Below are positions 19,830 to 30,540 of a stretch of 64,000 nucleotides of DNA, one piece after another. The stretch is from Adiantum capillus-veneris. Lineage: Eukaryota; Streptophyta; Polypodiopsida; Polypodiales; Pteridaceae. Under the pieces are notes generated by a model. It was not told where the DNA came from. It ran no database searches and saw nothing but the letters and a program-made list of their open reading frames with translations. A program made the position numbers and the translations under genes. Positions within the stretch are counted from its first letter, which is position 1; every line of letters starts with the position of its first letter. The stretch lies in NCBI GenBank assembly GCA_014529385.2, contig CM043955.1, positions 141,884,640 through 141,948,639 on the forward strand, in the 5' to 3' direction.

Positions 19830-20924
19830 TGTTAGGTGCAGCGGACTGAATGTTGTATTTTCTCAAGATTAGTGATCTTTATTGCTCAAGGTTCCTTTTA
19901 GTTCTTAGGGAAAGAGAGAGCTTTCCATCTTATGGAGAGTGCTATGATCACGAACAAAGTGAGTGGATATTGTGCGTGCAAGTGAATGAGACTGAGAGAA
20001 GGAGAGAGAAGAGATACGACACCCGAGAGGTTGTAAAACCCTCCTCCGAAGGCCCCACTCTCGTTGGCGAGAGTGGTCTAACTTGATTGCACAAAGGTGT
20101 ACAATGCGTATGCAATGGGACGACGACGACGATGGCTGAAATCTGATGATCTTCTAATCGCTGAATTTTGGGACTGTTTCGGTGGCTGAAAATGACTGTT
20201 TTGGCTTCGTTTTCTTGGCCGAAAAATGAGGCTTCTTAGGGCTGAAAACCTGTGGTCTTTACGGGCTGTTACGGGCTGAATCTGCTACACTTTAGGTGAA
20301 TAATGCCGGTCCTAATTTGCTGCTGAAATCCAAAAACGCCAGGGGCTGAAATTGGTCCTTCTGTCGCCGGGGTTCTGCAAACGCAAAAATGCTAGGCTGA
20401 TCTGCTGTGTTGTGATGACGCCGGGGTTGATCTGCTGTGCACAAATCGCCAAGGCTGATCTGATGCAAAAACGCTAGGTCTTTTGTGGAGAAAACACCAG
20501 AGTAGTCGCGGGGGTTGGTCTTGCTGAGAAGTTGGCTGATGAGGAAGGTGGTCTTGTTGCCTCTTCTGCCATTTAGTGCTAACTTGGGTTTGCTTATATA
20601 GAAACTTAGCAAAATTGCCCTACCTACTTTTGTTGGAAAGTCACTTAAAAATAATAAGTGAAAATCCCAATAAATAGGAAAATAGGCTAAATGCACTTGA
20701 AAATTGCCCTAACTGATGCTAATGGATTCTGATGGAAATTCTGATGATCATGTTGTGTGCAACCGGAGGATATGCATCTATGCTAAGTGACTGGGCATGC
20801 ACAATCTACAAATAGACTCACAAAAGTGTCAGATCACTGCTAATCTAAGTTGACGGAACAGACTGAACCCTGCTGTGGTGTAGCTTGTCCACGGACACAT
20901 AGGGTTGGGATGTGTCACGTGACA
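19830..20924 (+). mobile_element. Solo LTR, copy C, with 5-bp target-site duplication
   Basis: Starts TGTTAGGTGCAGCGG, ends CACGTGACA, and is flanked by AAATA at 19825-19829 and 20925-20929. It lacks the 499-bp insertion found in copy B and so gives the basal LTR length of 1095 bp. No internal region is associated. Confidence 0.94.
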
Positions 20925-20929
20925 AAATA

Positions 20930-21861
20930 AGACTAAAAAATCAACAGGTAACGAGAGATTTAGAAACCAGCCAGTGTAAAAATTTTTACGAGTCTCTCTC
21001 TCTCTCTCTCATTTAGTGCCATCTGGCCAAAATTTCCTCACACTTGGCCGTAAGAGTGGTAGTGCTACTTGTTGGAGAGTCTTTGAAAAATTACACACGC
21101 ACACAGAGAGGTTTTCTCTCACATGCTCATGCAAGCCTATTGGGTGGGCACAATAGTGGAAAGCACCGCCGAGAAGGTACGCCTACCTCAGGCACGTCCG
21201 GGCATAGCCACAAAACAACCCTCACTCCCTAATCTGTTCTCGGGAGACACTGGAGCCACCACCAGATAGGAATCTGAAACTCGACCAGTTCTTCGTGCCC
21301 TCTGCCTCGTATGTGCGCATCATTATACCCATCATCGTCTTCATCTTGGCGAGATGAGATGGAGGAGGAGAAGTGCCCAGGGGACTCTCGGAAATTTCTC
21401 CTTCTTGATGCTTTGTATGTGAGGAGGTATCCATCTTGCTACAAGTCACAACCATGCAAGGGAAGTGGAGTGAATGAGGTGGTGACAGCCTTCACTCCAA
21501 GACATTGTCTATCTCATCATTGGTGCACCACGACTACAACACATGGTGCACGTTGTTTTCTTTCTCATGCTCGCAGGGTGCATGGTCGTGTCCCAATTAA
21601 CAAGTCCTATGACATATGGGGGTTGGAGTTGTCCTTGGAGATCCTTTGAAGGAGCACGCTCAAACATGTGAGAACTTTTGTTGGGGTTATGGTTACTGCA
21701 AGCACAACGGACCGGGAATGGAAAATCGGAACGCGATACAAGGGACGGAAAAGTGCTGGAGGTGCCCTTAGCTGTTAGGGATACTCGCGTCTAAAACACG
21801 GAATGGGGATTCAGAACAGGAAGTTGGAATGGAAACGGGGAATGGAAATTGGCCATTCCAT
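20930..21861. other. Intergenic stretch with a short TC run
   Basis: A (TC) run lies near 20994-21010. Open frames in this region do not resemble any family I know. GGAATGG-type short repeats occur near 21800-21860, directly before the kinase fragment. Confidence 0.5.
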
Positions 21862-22137
21862 GTCATGCATGTTGCACTTTTATGCACACAAGAGAATCCC
21901 AAGCGAAGGCCAACAATGTCCCAGATTACTTCATGGATTTCTGAAAGCTCAAGCATTCTTGAGATACCCTCCAGGCCAACATTTCTTGATTATAGTGACT
22001 CTTCAACAGAATACAACCACCCGTTTACTTCTACATCATCCAATTCTTCTCAATCTTTCAAAGGGCAAGTGTCTTGGACTTGTGGACGAGTGCAATTTAC
22101 GAGTGAGGTTACTCACCCAAAGACGATCACATGTTGA
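21862..22137 (+). pseudogene. C-terminal fragment of a receptor-like protein kinase
   Basis: The frame reads VMHVALLCTQENPKRRPTMS, which is kinase subdomain XI of plant receptor-like kinases ('v-hiaLLC-q--p--RPtMs-vv'), with the invariant Arg. It continues with a tail ITSWISESSSILEIPSRPTF similar to the 'P-P--Paf' end of the cysteine-rich and related receptor-kinase groups, then a Ser/Thr-rich tail to TGA at 22135. About 90 codons remain. Nothing upstream encodes the rest of the kinase; the frame is preceded by GGAAT-rich repeat sequence. This is probably a captured or orphaned last exon of a host gene, since it has no stop or frameshift within it. Confidence 0.85.
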
Positions 22138-22543
22138 TACCTCGGACTTCAATGCAACAAGCATACTGAGTAGATCTGTAGTATAAATAGTAAAGAGGAA
22201 ACAACTATAGTAGGGTGTTGTTTTGAAGAACTTTTCTCTATGTTTGCTTGTACATATGATTTCTCTCTAAAAGTGACATAAGATAAGGAAAGCATGATTA
22301 CCAATCCAACATCTTTGAACTGGTTTAACATAGTTGCCTACCGCCCTAAGCATCGTTAACTTGTCCATCGTTTTCTAGATTCAAATACTTCTCCTCCAAA
22401 TTTTCCAATGGAACTGTGCCAACAAGACAGACCATCATGCTCCTTGTTTTCTTAAGGTTTGCAAGGGAGATTGGATCACATGTCAAAATTGTCCTTCTTT
22501 TGAGGTATGGTGATATGATAGGTAAAAGAAAGGTTTGGGGTGA

Positions 22544-22545
<2 letters not shown>
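22138..22545. other. Non-coding stretch downstream of the kinase fragment
   Basis: AT-rich with no supported gene. It could include the 3' UTR of the kinase fragment, but no clear polyadenylation context was identified. Confidence 0.4.

Positions 22546-22621
<76 letters not shown>
22546..22621 (+). repeat. Compound microsatellite (CT)n(CA)n
   Basis: About 20 CT units run directly into about 18 CA units. The open frames across it are artefacts of the repeat. Confidence 0.95.
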
Positions 22622-22622
<1 letters not shown>

Positions 22623-23029
22623 TATCTGTATAGCCCCTACTTCGTACCTGACATTCCTCTAGCCCGTACTTCGTACCTGACAGTCCTCTACCACACCCTT
22701 GCACATCCAGGCACATGCACTGTTCAGGAAAAACCAATTTCACAAACATACAAAATTCCCTTTAGGATAGACTCACCCGAGAGAAGCCCGCTTTGTGTAC
22801 TTTCAATGCCTCAATGCTCAATGCTCTTTTGATATTTTTTGATCTCACGCAGAGCCACTGTGCCTGGACTCCATCTCCGCTTTTTTTGTGTTGTTGTTGG
22901 TGGTGGAGGAGCCGCCTACCTGGATCATTGAGGAGAATCATCTTTATATTTTTTTCTCCTCTCCTCTTGGGTTTGTTGCTCTTCATGTGTCACCTTGTCC
23001 CTTTTTCTCTTTGCACATTGCTTGGCTCT
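22622..23029. other. Unassigned stretch
   Basis: A near-duplicate of about 24 bp around CCCCTACTTCGTACCTGACA / CCCGTACTTCGTACCTGACA occurs at 22634-22685. No gene recognised. Confidence 0.5.
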
Positions 23030-23839
23030 CTAAGGGATTTTTGAAGGCCTTGAGCTCCCACTCTTTGCTTGTTGGGTGGCTTGATCTCTATCTTGTGTCG
23101 TCTTTCTCTCTGCTTCTACTCTTGCTTGTAAGTTTGTCAAATGAGCTCTCTCAGCCTCAGCTCTTTGCCTTTCCTCTTGCTCTCTCTGTCTTCTCTGCTC
23201 TTCTTGTACTCTCAACGCTTCCTTTTCAGCTGACTCTTTCTTTTTCTTCTCCCTTTGCCTTTTCCTCCTCTTGGCCTCTTGTGCTTTAGAAACAGGGTCG
23301 CCTGGTATAACTTTGATTACTTTTTTTTGATTCGCGGTGGAAACTTTTGTGGCGTAGTATTTGGGATGGCTTGAGCACCAGTGGTCGTGACAGCAGGCGA
23401 GGGCAGCAGATTTTCAAGCGGACCTCGGTATTATTCTTCTGTTTCTCTAGTTTCTTGCGTTGCTCTGTGAAGAGTTAAAATCGGTGGGGGATCTGGCAGA
23501 GGTGTGCGATTGGCATGGGTTATATCGCCGAGATCTCCAAAAATATGTCGCATGTTGCTTAAATCATCTGGATTCGAATGGTTGGGGAGGCTCTTGGATG
23601 TTTGGAGCAGGCTAGGGTGCTGGGTTATCCACTTGTGTTTGGAGATGTGGATTTGAAGCCGTAGATTCTGCATGGGGTTCTGGCTGCAGATTTTCTGCGG
23701 TGTGAGTGGCTGTGGTGGTATTGTTGTGCATAGTATCAGTCTGCTCGTGTGAATCGTCCACGTGGTGCAAGATGTGAGTGCGTGTGTGTTTGTGCTTGAG
23801 TGGATCTTTTAGAATGTGCAAACAAGAAATAAACTTCAA
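23030..23839 (-). pseudogene. Unrecognised Lys/Glu-rich coiled-coil coding remnant
   Basis: Minus-strand frames give, in order, a His/Thr-rich part (23612-23839), a part with MRHIFGDLGDITHANRTPLP (about 23470-23560) and a strongly charged segment with repeated R/E/Q (RVQEEQRRQREQEERQRAEA, near 23150-23215) ending at a stop at 23030. Heptad-like charge spacing suggests a coiled coil. The three parts are in different frames. I do not recognise the protein. It lies just downstream of the minus-strand transposase-like locus and could be a second gene of that element or a separate gag-like remnant. Confidence 0.35.
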
Positions 23840-23978
23840 GTTGTGAGTTTTGACTTTTAAAGTACGATTTTTTTAAAAAAACTTAAAAACTCAATAATAT
23901 CATTAAAAATTAAAAAAAACTCCAAAATTATCAAAATTTGTTACATGGAAGCATTGATTGGGACGTCAATAAATCACG

Positions 23979-26175
23979 TGGCATTACAATGTATGCTTAA
24001 TATGGAAATGGTTAGTGTCTAAAATTTATTGGTTTTCCACCCAACGTCTACCATTTTGTCGCCTTGTTGCCAAACCACCGTCGGAATTGATCTTTTGCAT
24101 TAGAAGCATGATATGATTGTGATCGCCTCACGCTAACGACTTTCTATACTCTGCATTTCAAGCTTCTTTGCACTCTAGTCTTCTTCTTTTCTCTCTCCGC
24201 TAAAACTCTGTAGAACCAATTGAACATTTTGTGTAGGGCATTGCTCTTTTTCCTCCCACCTCCATGCGTTGTATTTTTAAAATACACTCCTTTTTCTTGA
24301 TAGTGTGAGTGCCCCATTTGTTGGCTACTCCAGATGCCCAATGAACCAAATGTGTCGAGAAAAAATGAGGTATGAGCAAAAAGACTGTGCTACAAAAATA
24401 TAAAACTTTAGTTCAAACACTGAATCAGATATTTTTTTACTGTAAAGACAAAGTGTTCAACCCACCATGTAATGTGTTATGTGTCTCCCCCCAGGCATCC
24501 ACCATTTGTGCTATGAAAGTATTGATTATAACTTTAAGGTGGATATCTCAGTAGAAGTTAGATTTGCCTTTTCAAGCAAGCAAACAAAAAATATCATCCA
24601 CAGACTGCCACACAAGAGTGCGCTTAATTCCTAAGGCTGTTTTGTTACCTCTGTAGGTGGTGATGTCACACACCTTTTTCCACAATTGAACTCATTGGGA
24701 CTTTGGGAGTTAGAATAGTTTGAAAGCATATGCCTAGCTTTATTATCACCCATATATATTTTATTAGGACGATCTTGTGTACTTCCAGATGCCTTCTTGT
24801 CCTTTGATAACTCTATTGCACCCCATGTAGGCCAATGCTTCATAGAAAATATTCGAGTTCTATGATACACTCTTCCCTTCTTTTTGTAGGATCCATATTC
24901 CATGCATAATTAATATGGAGTATAAGCAACTTGTCAAGAATTCATAGACGAGCATGAAGAGTGCACACATGCACGTTTATCACAGGAATCGGTAGAATAG
25001 GATCCCAATTTAGATTGTCCATGTCTTGATTAGGGGAAATGTAGACGGGCATGAAGAGTGCACACATGCATATTTAGTAGAGGAGTTGGTAGAATAGGAT
25101 CCCAATTTGGATTGTCCATGTCTCAATTACAATATATGCTTAATATGGAAATGGTTAGTGCTAAAAATTTATTGGTTTTCCACCCAACGCCTGCCATTTT
25201 GTCCCCTTGTCGTCAATCACCGTCGGAATCGATCTTTTGCACTAGAAGCATGATATGATTGTGATCACCTCACGCTAACCACTTTCTCTATTGTGCATTT
25301 CAAGTTTTGTTGCACTCTAGTCTTCTTCCTTTCTCTTCCCGTTAAAACTCTATAGAACCAATTGAACATTTTGTGTAGGGCTTTGCTCTGTTTCCTTCCA
25401 CCTCCATGCCTTGTATTTTTAAAATACACTGCTTTTGCTTGATAGTGTGAGCGCTCCATTCCTTAGCTACTCCAGATGCCCAATGAACCAAATGTGTCAA
25501 GAAAAAATGAGGTATGAGCAAAAAGAATGTGCTGCAAAAATATAAAACTTTAGTTCAAACACTGATGTGTTTTTACTACAAAGACAAAGTGTTCAACCCA
25601 CCATGTAATGTGTTATGTGCGTCTCCCCCCAGTCACTCACCATTTGCGATGTGAAACTATTGATTTCAAACTTTAAGGTGGATATCTCAGGAGAAGTTAA
25701 ATTGTCCTTTTCAAGCAAACAAAAAATATTATCTACAAACTGCCACACACGAGCACCTTTAATTCTTAGGGCTGCTTCGTTACCTTTGTAGGTGGTAATG
25801 TCATACACCTTTTTCCACCATTGAAACTTATTGGGACTTTGGGAGTTAGAATAGTGTGAAAACATATGCCTAGCTTTTCTACCACTCATACATATTTTAT
25901 TAGGACGATCTTGTGTACTTCTAGATGCCTTCTTGTTCTTTGATAACTCTACTACATCTCCATGCAAGCCAATGCTTGATAGAGTAGATTTGAGTTTTCT
26001 GATACACTCTTCCATTCTTTTTGTAGGCTCCATATTCCAAGCATAATTAAAATGGAGCATAAGCAACTTGTCAAGAATTCATAGACGGGCATGAAGAGTG
26101 CACATATGCACATTTATCAGAGGAATCGGTAGAATAGGATGCCAATTTGGATTTTCCATGTCTCGATTAGGGGGT
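23979..26175 (-). repeat. Tandem duplication (about 1.15 kb) of transposase-like exons
   Basis: Two direct copies, about 23979-25125 and 25130-26175, share AATATGGAAATGGTTAGTG, the TGCGTGAGGCGATCACAATC-like block, the exon encoding YFKNT-HGGGRK, the exon encoding YSNSQSPN, and the repeated GGGCATGAAGAGTGCACA unit. That last unit is also doubled at the boundary (24950-25035 and 25045-25125). The copies differ by many substitutions, so the event is old. The result is an array of repeated C-terminal exons in the minus-strand transposase-like locus. Confidence 0.88.
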
Positions 26176-28010
26176 ACAGTCTGGTTACAACTAAGGATAC
26201 CTTGAAACCATGGTTGTAGTGATTTACCCATTGTTTGTGTAGTGGTCACACCTTTTGCAGAATTGACTGCAGCTTTGCCACCCTTACCCTTACCCTTACC
26301 CTTACCTTTTGCAGAGTTGACTGCAGCTTTGCCACCCTTATCCTTACCCTTGGCCTTAGTTCGTAATTTGAGACTTTATTGTGGCAGCAATAAATGCATG
26401 AAAAGAGGATCATTACACCTTGCTTGCATCCTAACATACACTTGAGAGTTTTCAAGTCTCCTGCCAAATGTCACTCCACTTCGAACGTACTCAGACCTGA
26501 AACCTGCAATCGTTGTCCTTCTTGTTGTTGCCGAATGACGTCAACGATTGGGGTGTGATTAAAATACCATTTGAGGGACTCATGTGTCTCATGGGGGAGA
26601 TGAAAAGCTTCCAGCCACCAAATATTCTTCTCGGACTGAACACCTAAACATGTGTTTCCCTTCTTGTTGCCATTTAGCTCAAGATCGACGTCCACCAAGG
26701 CTCTGTTCATAAGCGTAATACCCTTTCAAGCCGTTGACCTTTGATAATCTGGCATTCATTAAGCTTCATCACAAATATAACTTTGCCATCACACTCTTCG
26801 TGTGTTAATCCATAAAATCTGATCATTGACTCCTGGAGCTTCAACAACTCAACATAGACATTATTGAACTCGTTGTAACAAAATGATTTGTTCTCTTCTA
26901 ATCGTTGGGCATTCTCCACATATTGAAATTCACCCAATAAGCTTACAACATCATTATTGGCACACCTTTTCGCAATGCTAACACTGTAAGGTGTTGGCAG
27001 CAACTTAACCAAACCTTTTGCTCTGTGACCTAGTGTGACAAGTCTATACAAAGCTTCGTAGGCCTTGAAACTTATTCCTACGCTATCACACACCTCCATC
27101 ATTCCCTGAGGTGAAAAAATGCTCTTTAGCTCACTGAAATACTTATGGTGCAAAACTTTAGTAATGCCAGCATTGGATGGATCATCCAATAGCTCCACTT
27201 ACTCCTTTGATTTGATGATATGCTGCAGCAGAATATGTCCAGTTGTTTCAACATTGGAATCGATTCCCATCATCGTCCGAGCCAAGTTCTTCCATATTAA
27301 AATAATATTACAACAACCTGCAAAAAATGTATGAAATTAAAAGCTTGCATTTGTATTCCTACTGAGTTTAGTGGATACGTTTCTTTCGAGCTCCACCGCT
27401 TGAAGATAGCATAGACATTGCATGTCTCTTGCGCTTGCGAATGTGATAGCCCAATGGAATGCGTATGAGATGATCGATTCGCCGACGCATATTACGTGCA
27501 GTGTGTTGTAGCTGAACATAATTGTTTAGACGATGCTCTTGCTCCATTTTTTGATGCTCTGTCTTTTTTATAATCTTTGACATCTCGTCATTTAGCTGCT
27601 TCGTCTTCTCATTGGCTTCCTCTGACTTGTTGAATGCCTTTCACGTACTTCTCTTGCAATGATGAATAGGCAGCACAGAGATGTTTTCTTGCTTCCCTTT
27701 CATTGACAAAAGCTGAATGTAATCTCCAGTAGTAGCCAAACAGTTTGTCTCTTCCATCTCCAATAAAACATAGTAGCTCAGTGACATTACGGAAAGGCGG
27801 TGATGCATTGGTCATTGGATCACCAGGGTAAATATGTCCATCAACCCATAAGTTGATTGCCTTGCATCCATGGTTCCGTAGCTGGTCATTAACATTGAGA
27901 TTAGAGGTCCCAAGTCGTATAGTAGCGTACTCCTGCTCTAAATCAGCATTTAATCGATATCATTTTGACTTGTTAGTAATGTCTTGCAGTGGTAGGGGAT
28001 TGAATGACAT
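25265..28010 (-). pseudogene. Transposase-like multi-exon gene, minus-strand copy
   Basis: Starts near ATG 28010 (MSFNPLPLQDITNKSK, then an in-frame TGA). Conserved blocks in order: LRNHGCKAINLWVDGHIYPG (about 27850), a coiled-coil region, the 26707-27198 frame with GLTHEECDGKVIFVMKLNEC, and the 26471-26710 frame with GVQSEKNIWWLEAFHLP. Then come AGDLKTLKCMLGC with CIYC nearby, a Gly-Lys repeat, PILPIPLINVHMCTLHARL, THYM, and MERSHYQAKAVYFKNTRHGG. The order matches the plus-strand gene at 30541-33287 throughout. The D-rich/CxxC block, a 'HxxxLH' block and a late 'GMEKxHY' Glu block suggest an RNase-H-fold transposase, but the superfamily is unresolved. Stops and the exon duplication show decay. 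Confidence 0.65.
26265..26345 (-). repeat. Tandem repeat encoding a Gly-Lys stretch in the transposase-like gene
   Basis: TTTTGCAGA(A/G)TTGACTGCAG, CTTTGCCACCCTTA and runs of CCCTTA occur twice in a row. In the minus-strand frame this reads alternating Gly-Lys followed by AAVNSAKG. The plus-strand homologue has no such stretch, so it expanded in this copy. A basic flexible linker is the simplest reading. Confidence 0.8.
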
Positions 28011-28273
28011 TTGTGTTAGTTAATCAAGAAAAATTAGTGAGAATGTGTAATGGTGACTGCTACAAGCAAGTGAATGTGGCTATGGAGGAAAGAAGTGGAG
28101 AGTACTCATAGATAGGAGAAAGGTTGTGGAGGGAATAAAGAGAGGGAGTGCAACTCAATCTCCTTTGAATTCGAATTGTTGATCAGGATTGTAGAGAGAG
28201 AAATGTTGTTGCACACAAAGGTAACAGAGTTTTTCATTGCACTCAGCTAGAGCTGGAGTGGGAGAAGCATGAG

Positions 28274-28275
<2 letters not shown>
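28011..28275. other. Probable 5' region of the minus-strand transposase-like gene
   Basis: Lies upstream of the presumed start at 28010. No clear TATA is visible and it contains no gene. Confidence 0.3.

Positions 28276-28328
<53 letters not shown>
28276..28328 (+). repeat. (GA)n microsatellite
   Basis: About 26 GA units. Predicted Leu/Ser-rich frames on the minus strand here come from the repeat. Confidence 0.95.
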
Positions 28329-28332
<4 letters not shown>

Positions 28333-28849
28333 AGTGGGGGATAAAAGACAATAAAGGAAGAGAGTAGGAGAGGATAGATCTGCAACCTTGGAGGATCTGC
28401 ACTTTTTCAGAAAGAGGCAGCCAAGAATGTTCCTTAATGATTGGAAGAGGAAGTGACATGAGAAAAAAGGGGGGAAAGAAAGAGAGCGAGTTGGCTCACG
28501 TTTTAGAGAGAGAATACAATGAGATGAGTTCTAAGTGAGAGAGAGTGTTCTATATGTTAGAGAGAGAAGAGGGGTGGGAAAATGACATTTTAAAATTCAT
28601 TTATCCACGTATCTTTTGGGTTACTAAATAGACTATTATCAAATTCAAAATATGAAAATGGTTTTTTTAAAAAAATCTCAGCATAGGTCTTTTTGCCCTC
28701 TCTTTTATGCTTGGTCAAACTTGGCTTCAGCTTTAAGCATTCTCTTAAACTGCCAAATAAAGAGGTCCTCCTCTACCCCATTCACTTCCTAATGGAAGCA
28801 CCAAAGGCAGCATCAACGAGTGTTAAAAGATACTGCTCTGAGCACTCGT

Positions 28850-29211
28850 GAGGTCGAAGAAATCAACCAAGGAGATGCCTCTCTCATGCATGGTATATAC
28901 TCTCTGGATGATTGTGCTTTTAAGCGGGCTTATGATGGCCTTTCAACTACAAGTGTTGAGCTTCAAGCGGTAGCATAGCTTGGATGCCCACCCTGTCTAC
29001 GTGCTCAAGTTCTTGTTCTAGAGCATTGTGTTCAAGGTATATGCCGAAAGAAGACATTCTATTTATTTGGGATCCAGGAGGATGCTCGTCTTCAAGTAGA
29101 GAGGTTGAGAGCTTCCCATTTGATCCGGGAGGGTGTTGCTCTTTAAGTTGGAAGGCTCAAAGCTTTCCCTTTGATGGAGGCAAAGCTCCTTTTTGAGTAT
29201 CTAGTAGGTGG
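28850..29211 (+). pseudogene. Unrecognised coding-like fragment
   Basis: One frame, with two TAG/TAA stops, reads TREVEEINQGDASLMHGIYS, SLDDCAFKRAYDGLSTT, then KKTFYLFGIQEDARLQVERL and LKAFPLMEAKLLFEYLVGGG. The even amino-acid mix and length suggest genuine decayed coding sequence rather than chance. I cannot name the family. It sits between the two head-to-head transposase-like genes. Confidence 0.4.
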
Positions 29212-29546
29212 AGGTAGTAAAGGGAAAAGCCGACTACAATGTACATATGTTTTCTTTTTCATGTTTTCAAATCTTTCAATATAGTGTACAGGTTAGAGGC
29301 GGCACATGTGCATAGTTCTCTAGTAAAGCTTCAGTTGAGCATGAATGCTCAACAAGAGGGTTGGCCAAAGATGATGTCCAGATCCTTTTCAAACTATGCA
29401 TTCTGGAAGAGAGGAATTTTACCTTTGAGCGTGATGGATACAACTATGTGGACACTAGAGAAAATCTAAGATAACTCTATGTAGAAGCTTCAACGGTCGA
29501 GTTGCCTGGGATCAATTCTTTGAATCTTAACGATGGCAATCGGGTA

Positions 29547-29770
29547 AATACTTTTTGGCCAACAGTCTATCGATCTTCAAAGTTGGTAATAATCTGGTCA
29601 AGGGCTATCGTCTCATCGATGAAATCAAAGCTCCAAGGATGGGAGAAGATTTTGAGGAAGAAGAGGAGATGGTAAGGGCACCGTATACAATGGAATGGAT
29701 TAAGCTCACCGAGTCCAAGAAGAAGATCGGATGCAAGTTGCAAAGGCTTTATGGGAATGGGGGCTTATGA
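29547..29770 (+). other. Short acidic open frame, uncertain
   Basis: Reads NSLSIFKVGNNLVKGYRLID followed by an EEEEE stretch and YTMEWIKLTESKKKIG. Coding status cannot be judged. It may belong to the fragment at 28850-29211. Confidence 0.25.
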
Positions 29771-30540
29771 GGTCTTTAATAACATAATGTTTATGTAAAG
29801 TGTGAAAGGTTGGCAACTTGCACGCATGGTGTGCATGTGAAGAGCCACTGCCATCGAGAGGGGGCGTTTATAAAAAATGGAAAAAGGGGGAGCATGGGCT
29901 GCTCATGGGACGGCCGCCATGGCATGTGAAAGAGGATTGTAGGGCTACAGAAAGGGGAAAAAAAAGCTCAAAGAAGGGGCGAGCTCGCAGGCTACAAGGA
30001 CTGCCAGCTAGATGAGAAGAGTGGGAGGGCCAAATTCGGAGCCACATGAAGGCGTGATAAGGGGGAGCCACTGTGGAGCAGTGAAGGAAGGTCAACTCAG
30101 TAGTTGGAGAGAAAGATGACCGCTATGCAGACATTAGGAAAAGTTTGGACTCAAATTTGGGCCTTGTAAGAAATGCCATGTCAGCATAGAGAGAGATAAT
30201 AGAAAATTCATTTTAACCCTTTTTCATACTTGTTTTCTAAAATCTGGATATCTTATTCATGCAAGGTACGCTTATTAAAAAGCCCAAAAAGTATTCCAAT
30301 CATGATAACACTTCACTGTGCACGGCGGCTTACTGAATTCAATGCCGACTATCTCAATCTTCTGCATTTTTGAAAACTAAGCTCTGTTTCCTCGCCTCCT
30401 TGTCCCCCCATTTCCTCTTGCGTTCTCTCTCACGCGCGCGATATTCAAATTGCCATTCTTCAATCGCCCCTACCTCCTTCCGCACACAGTTTCGATCAGT
30501 CATATCTGAGTTGACACTTGTAGCTTCTCCACGAAGAACT
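29771..30540. other. Intergenic stretch upstream of the plus-strand transposase-like gene
   Basis: No supported gene. It should contain the 5' end of the element that carries 30541-33287, but no terminal inverted repeat was identified by eye. Confidence 0.4.

Noticed and set aside
22546-22621. Coding frames over the CT/CA repeat
   Set aside because: The Leu-Ser and Thr-His runs come from the dinucleotide repeat.
26274-26300. CCCTTA repeats that might be telomere-like
   Set aside because: Plant telomeres are CCCTAAA; the run is short, lies within a tandem duplication and is in frame as Gly-Lys codons of the transposase-like gene.
28155-28459. Leu/Ser-rich minus-strand frames
   Set aside because: They are translations of the GA microsatellite.
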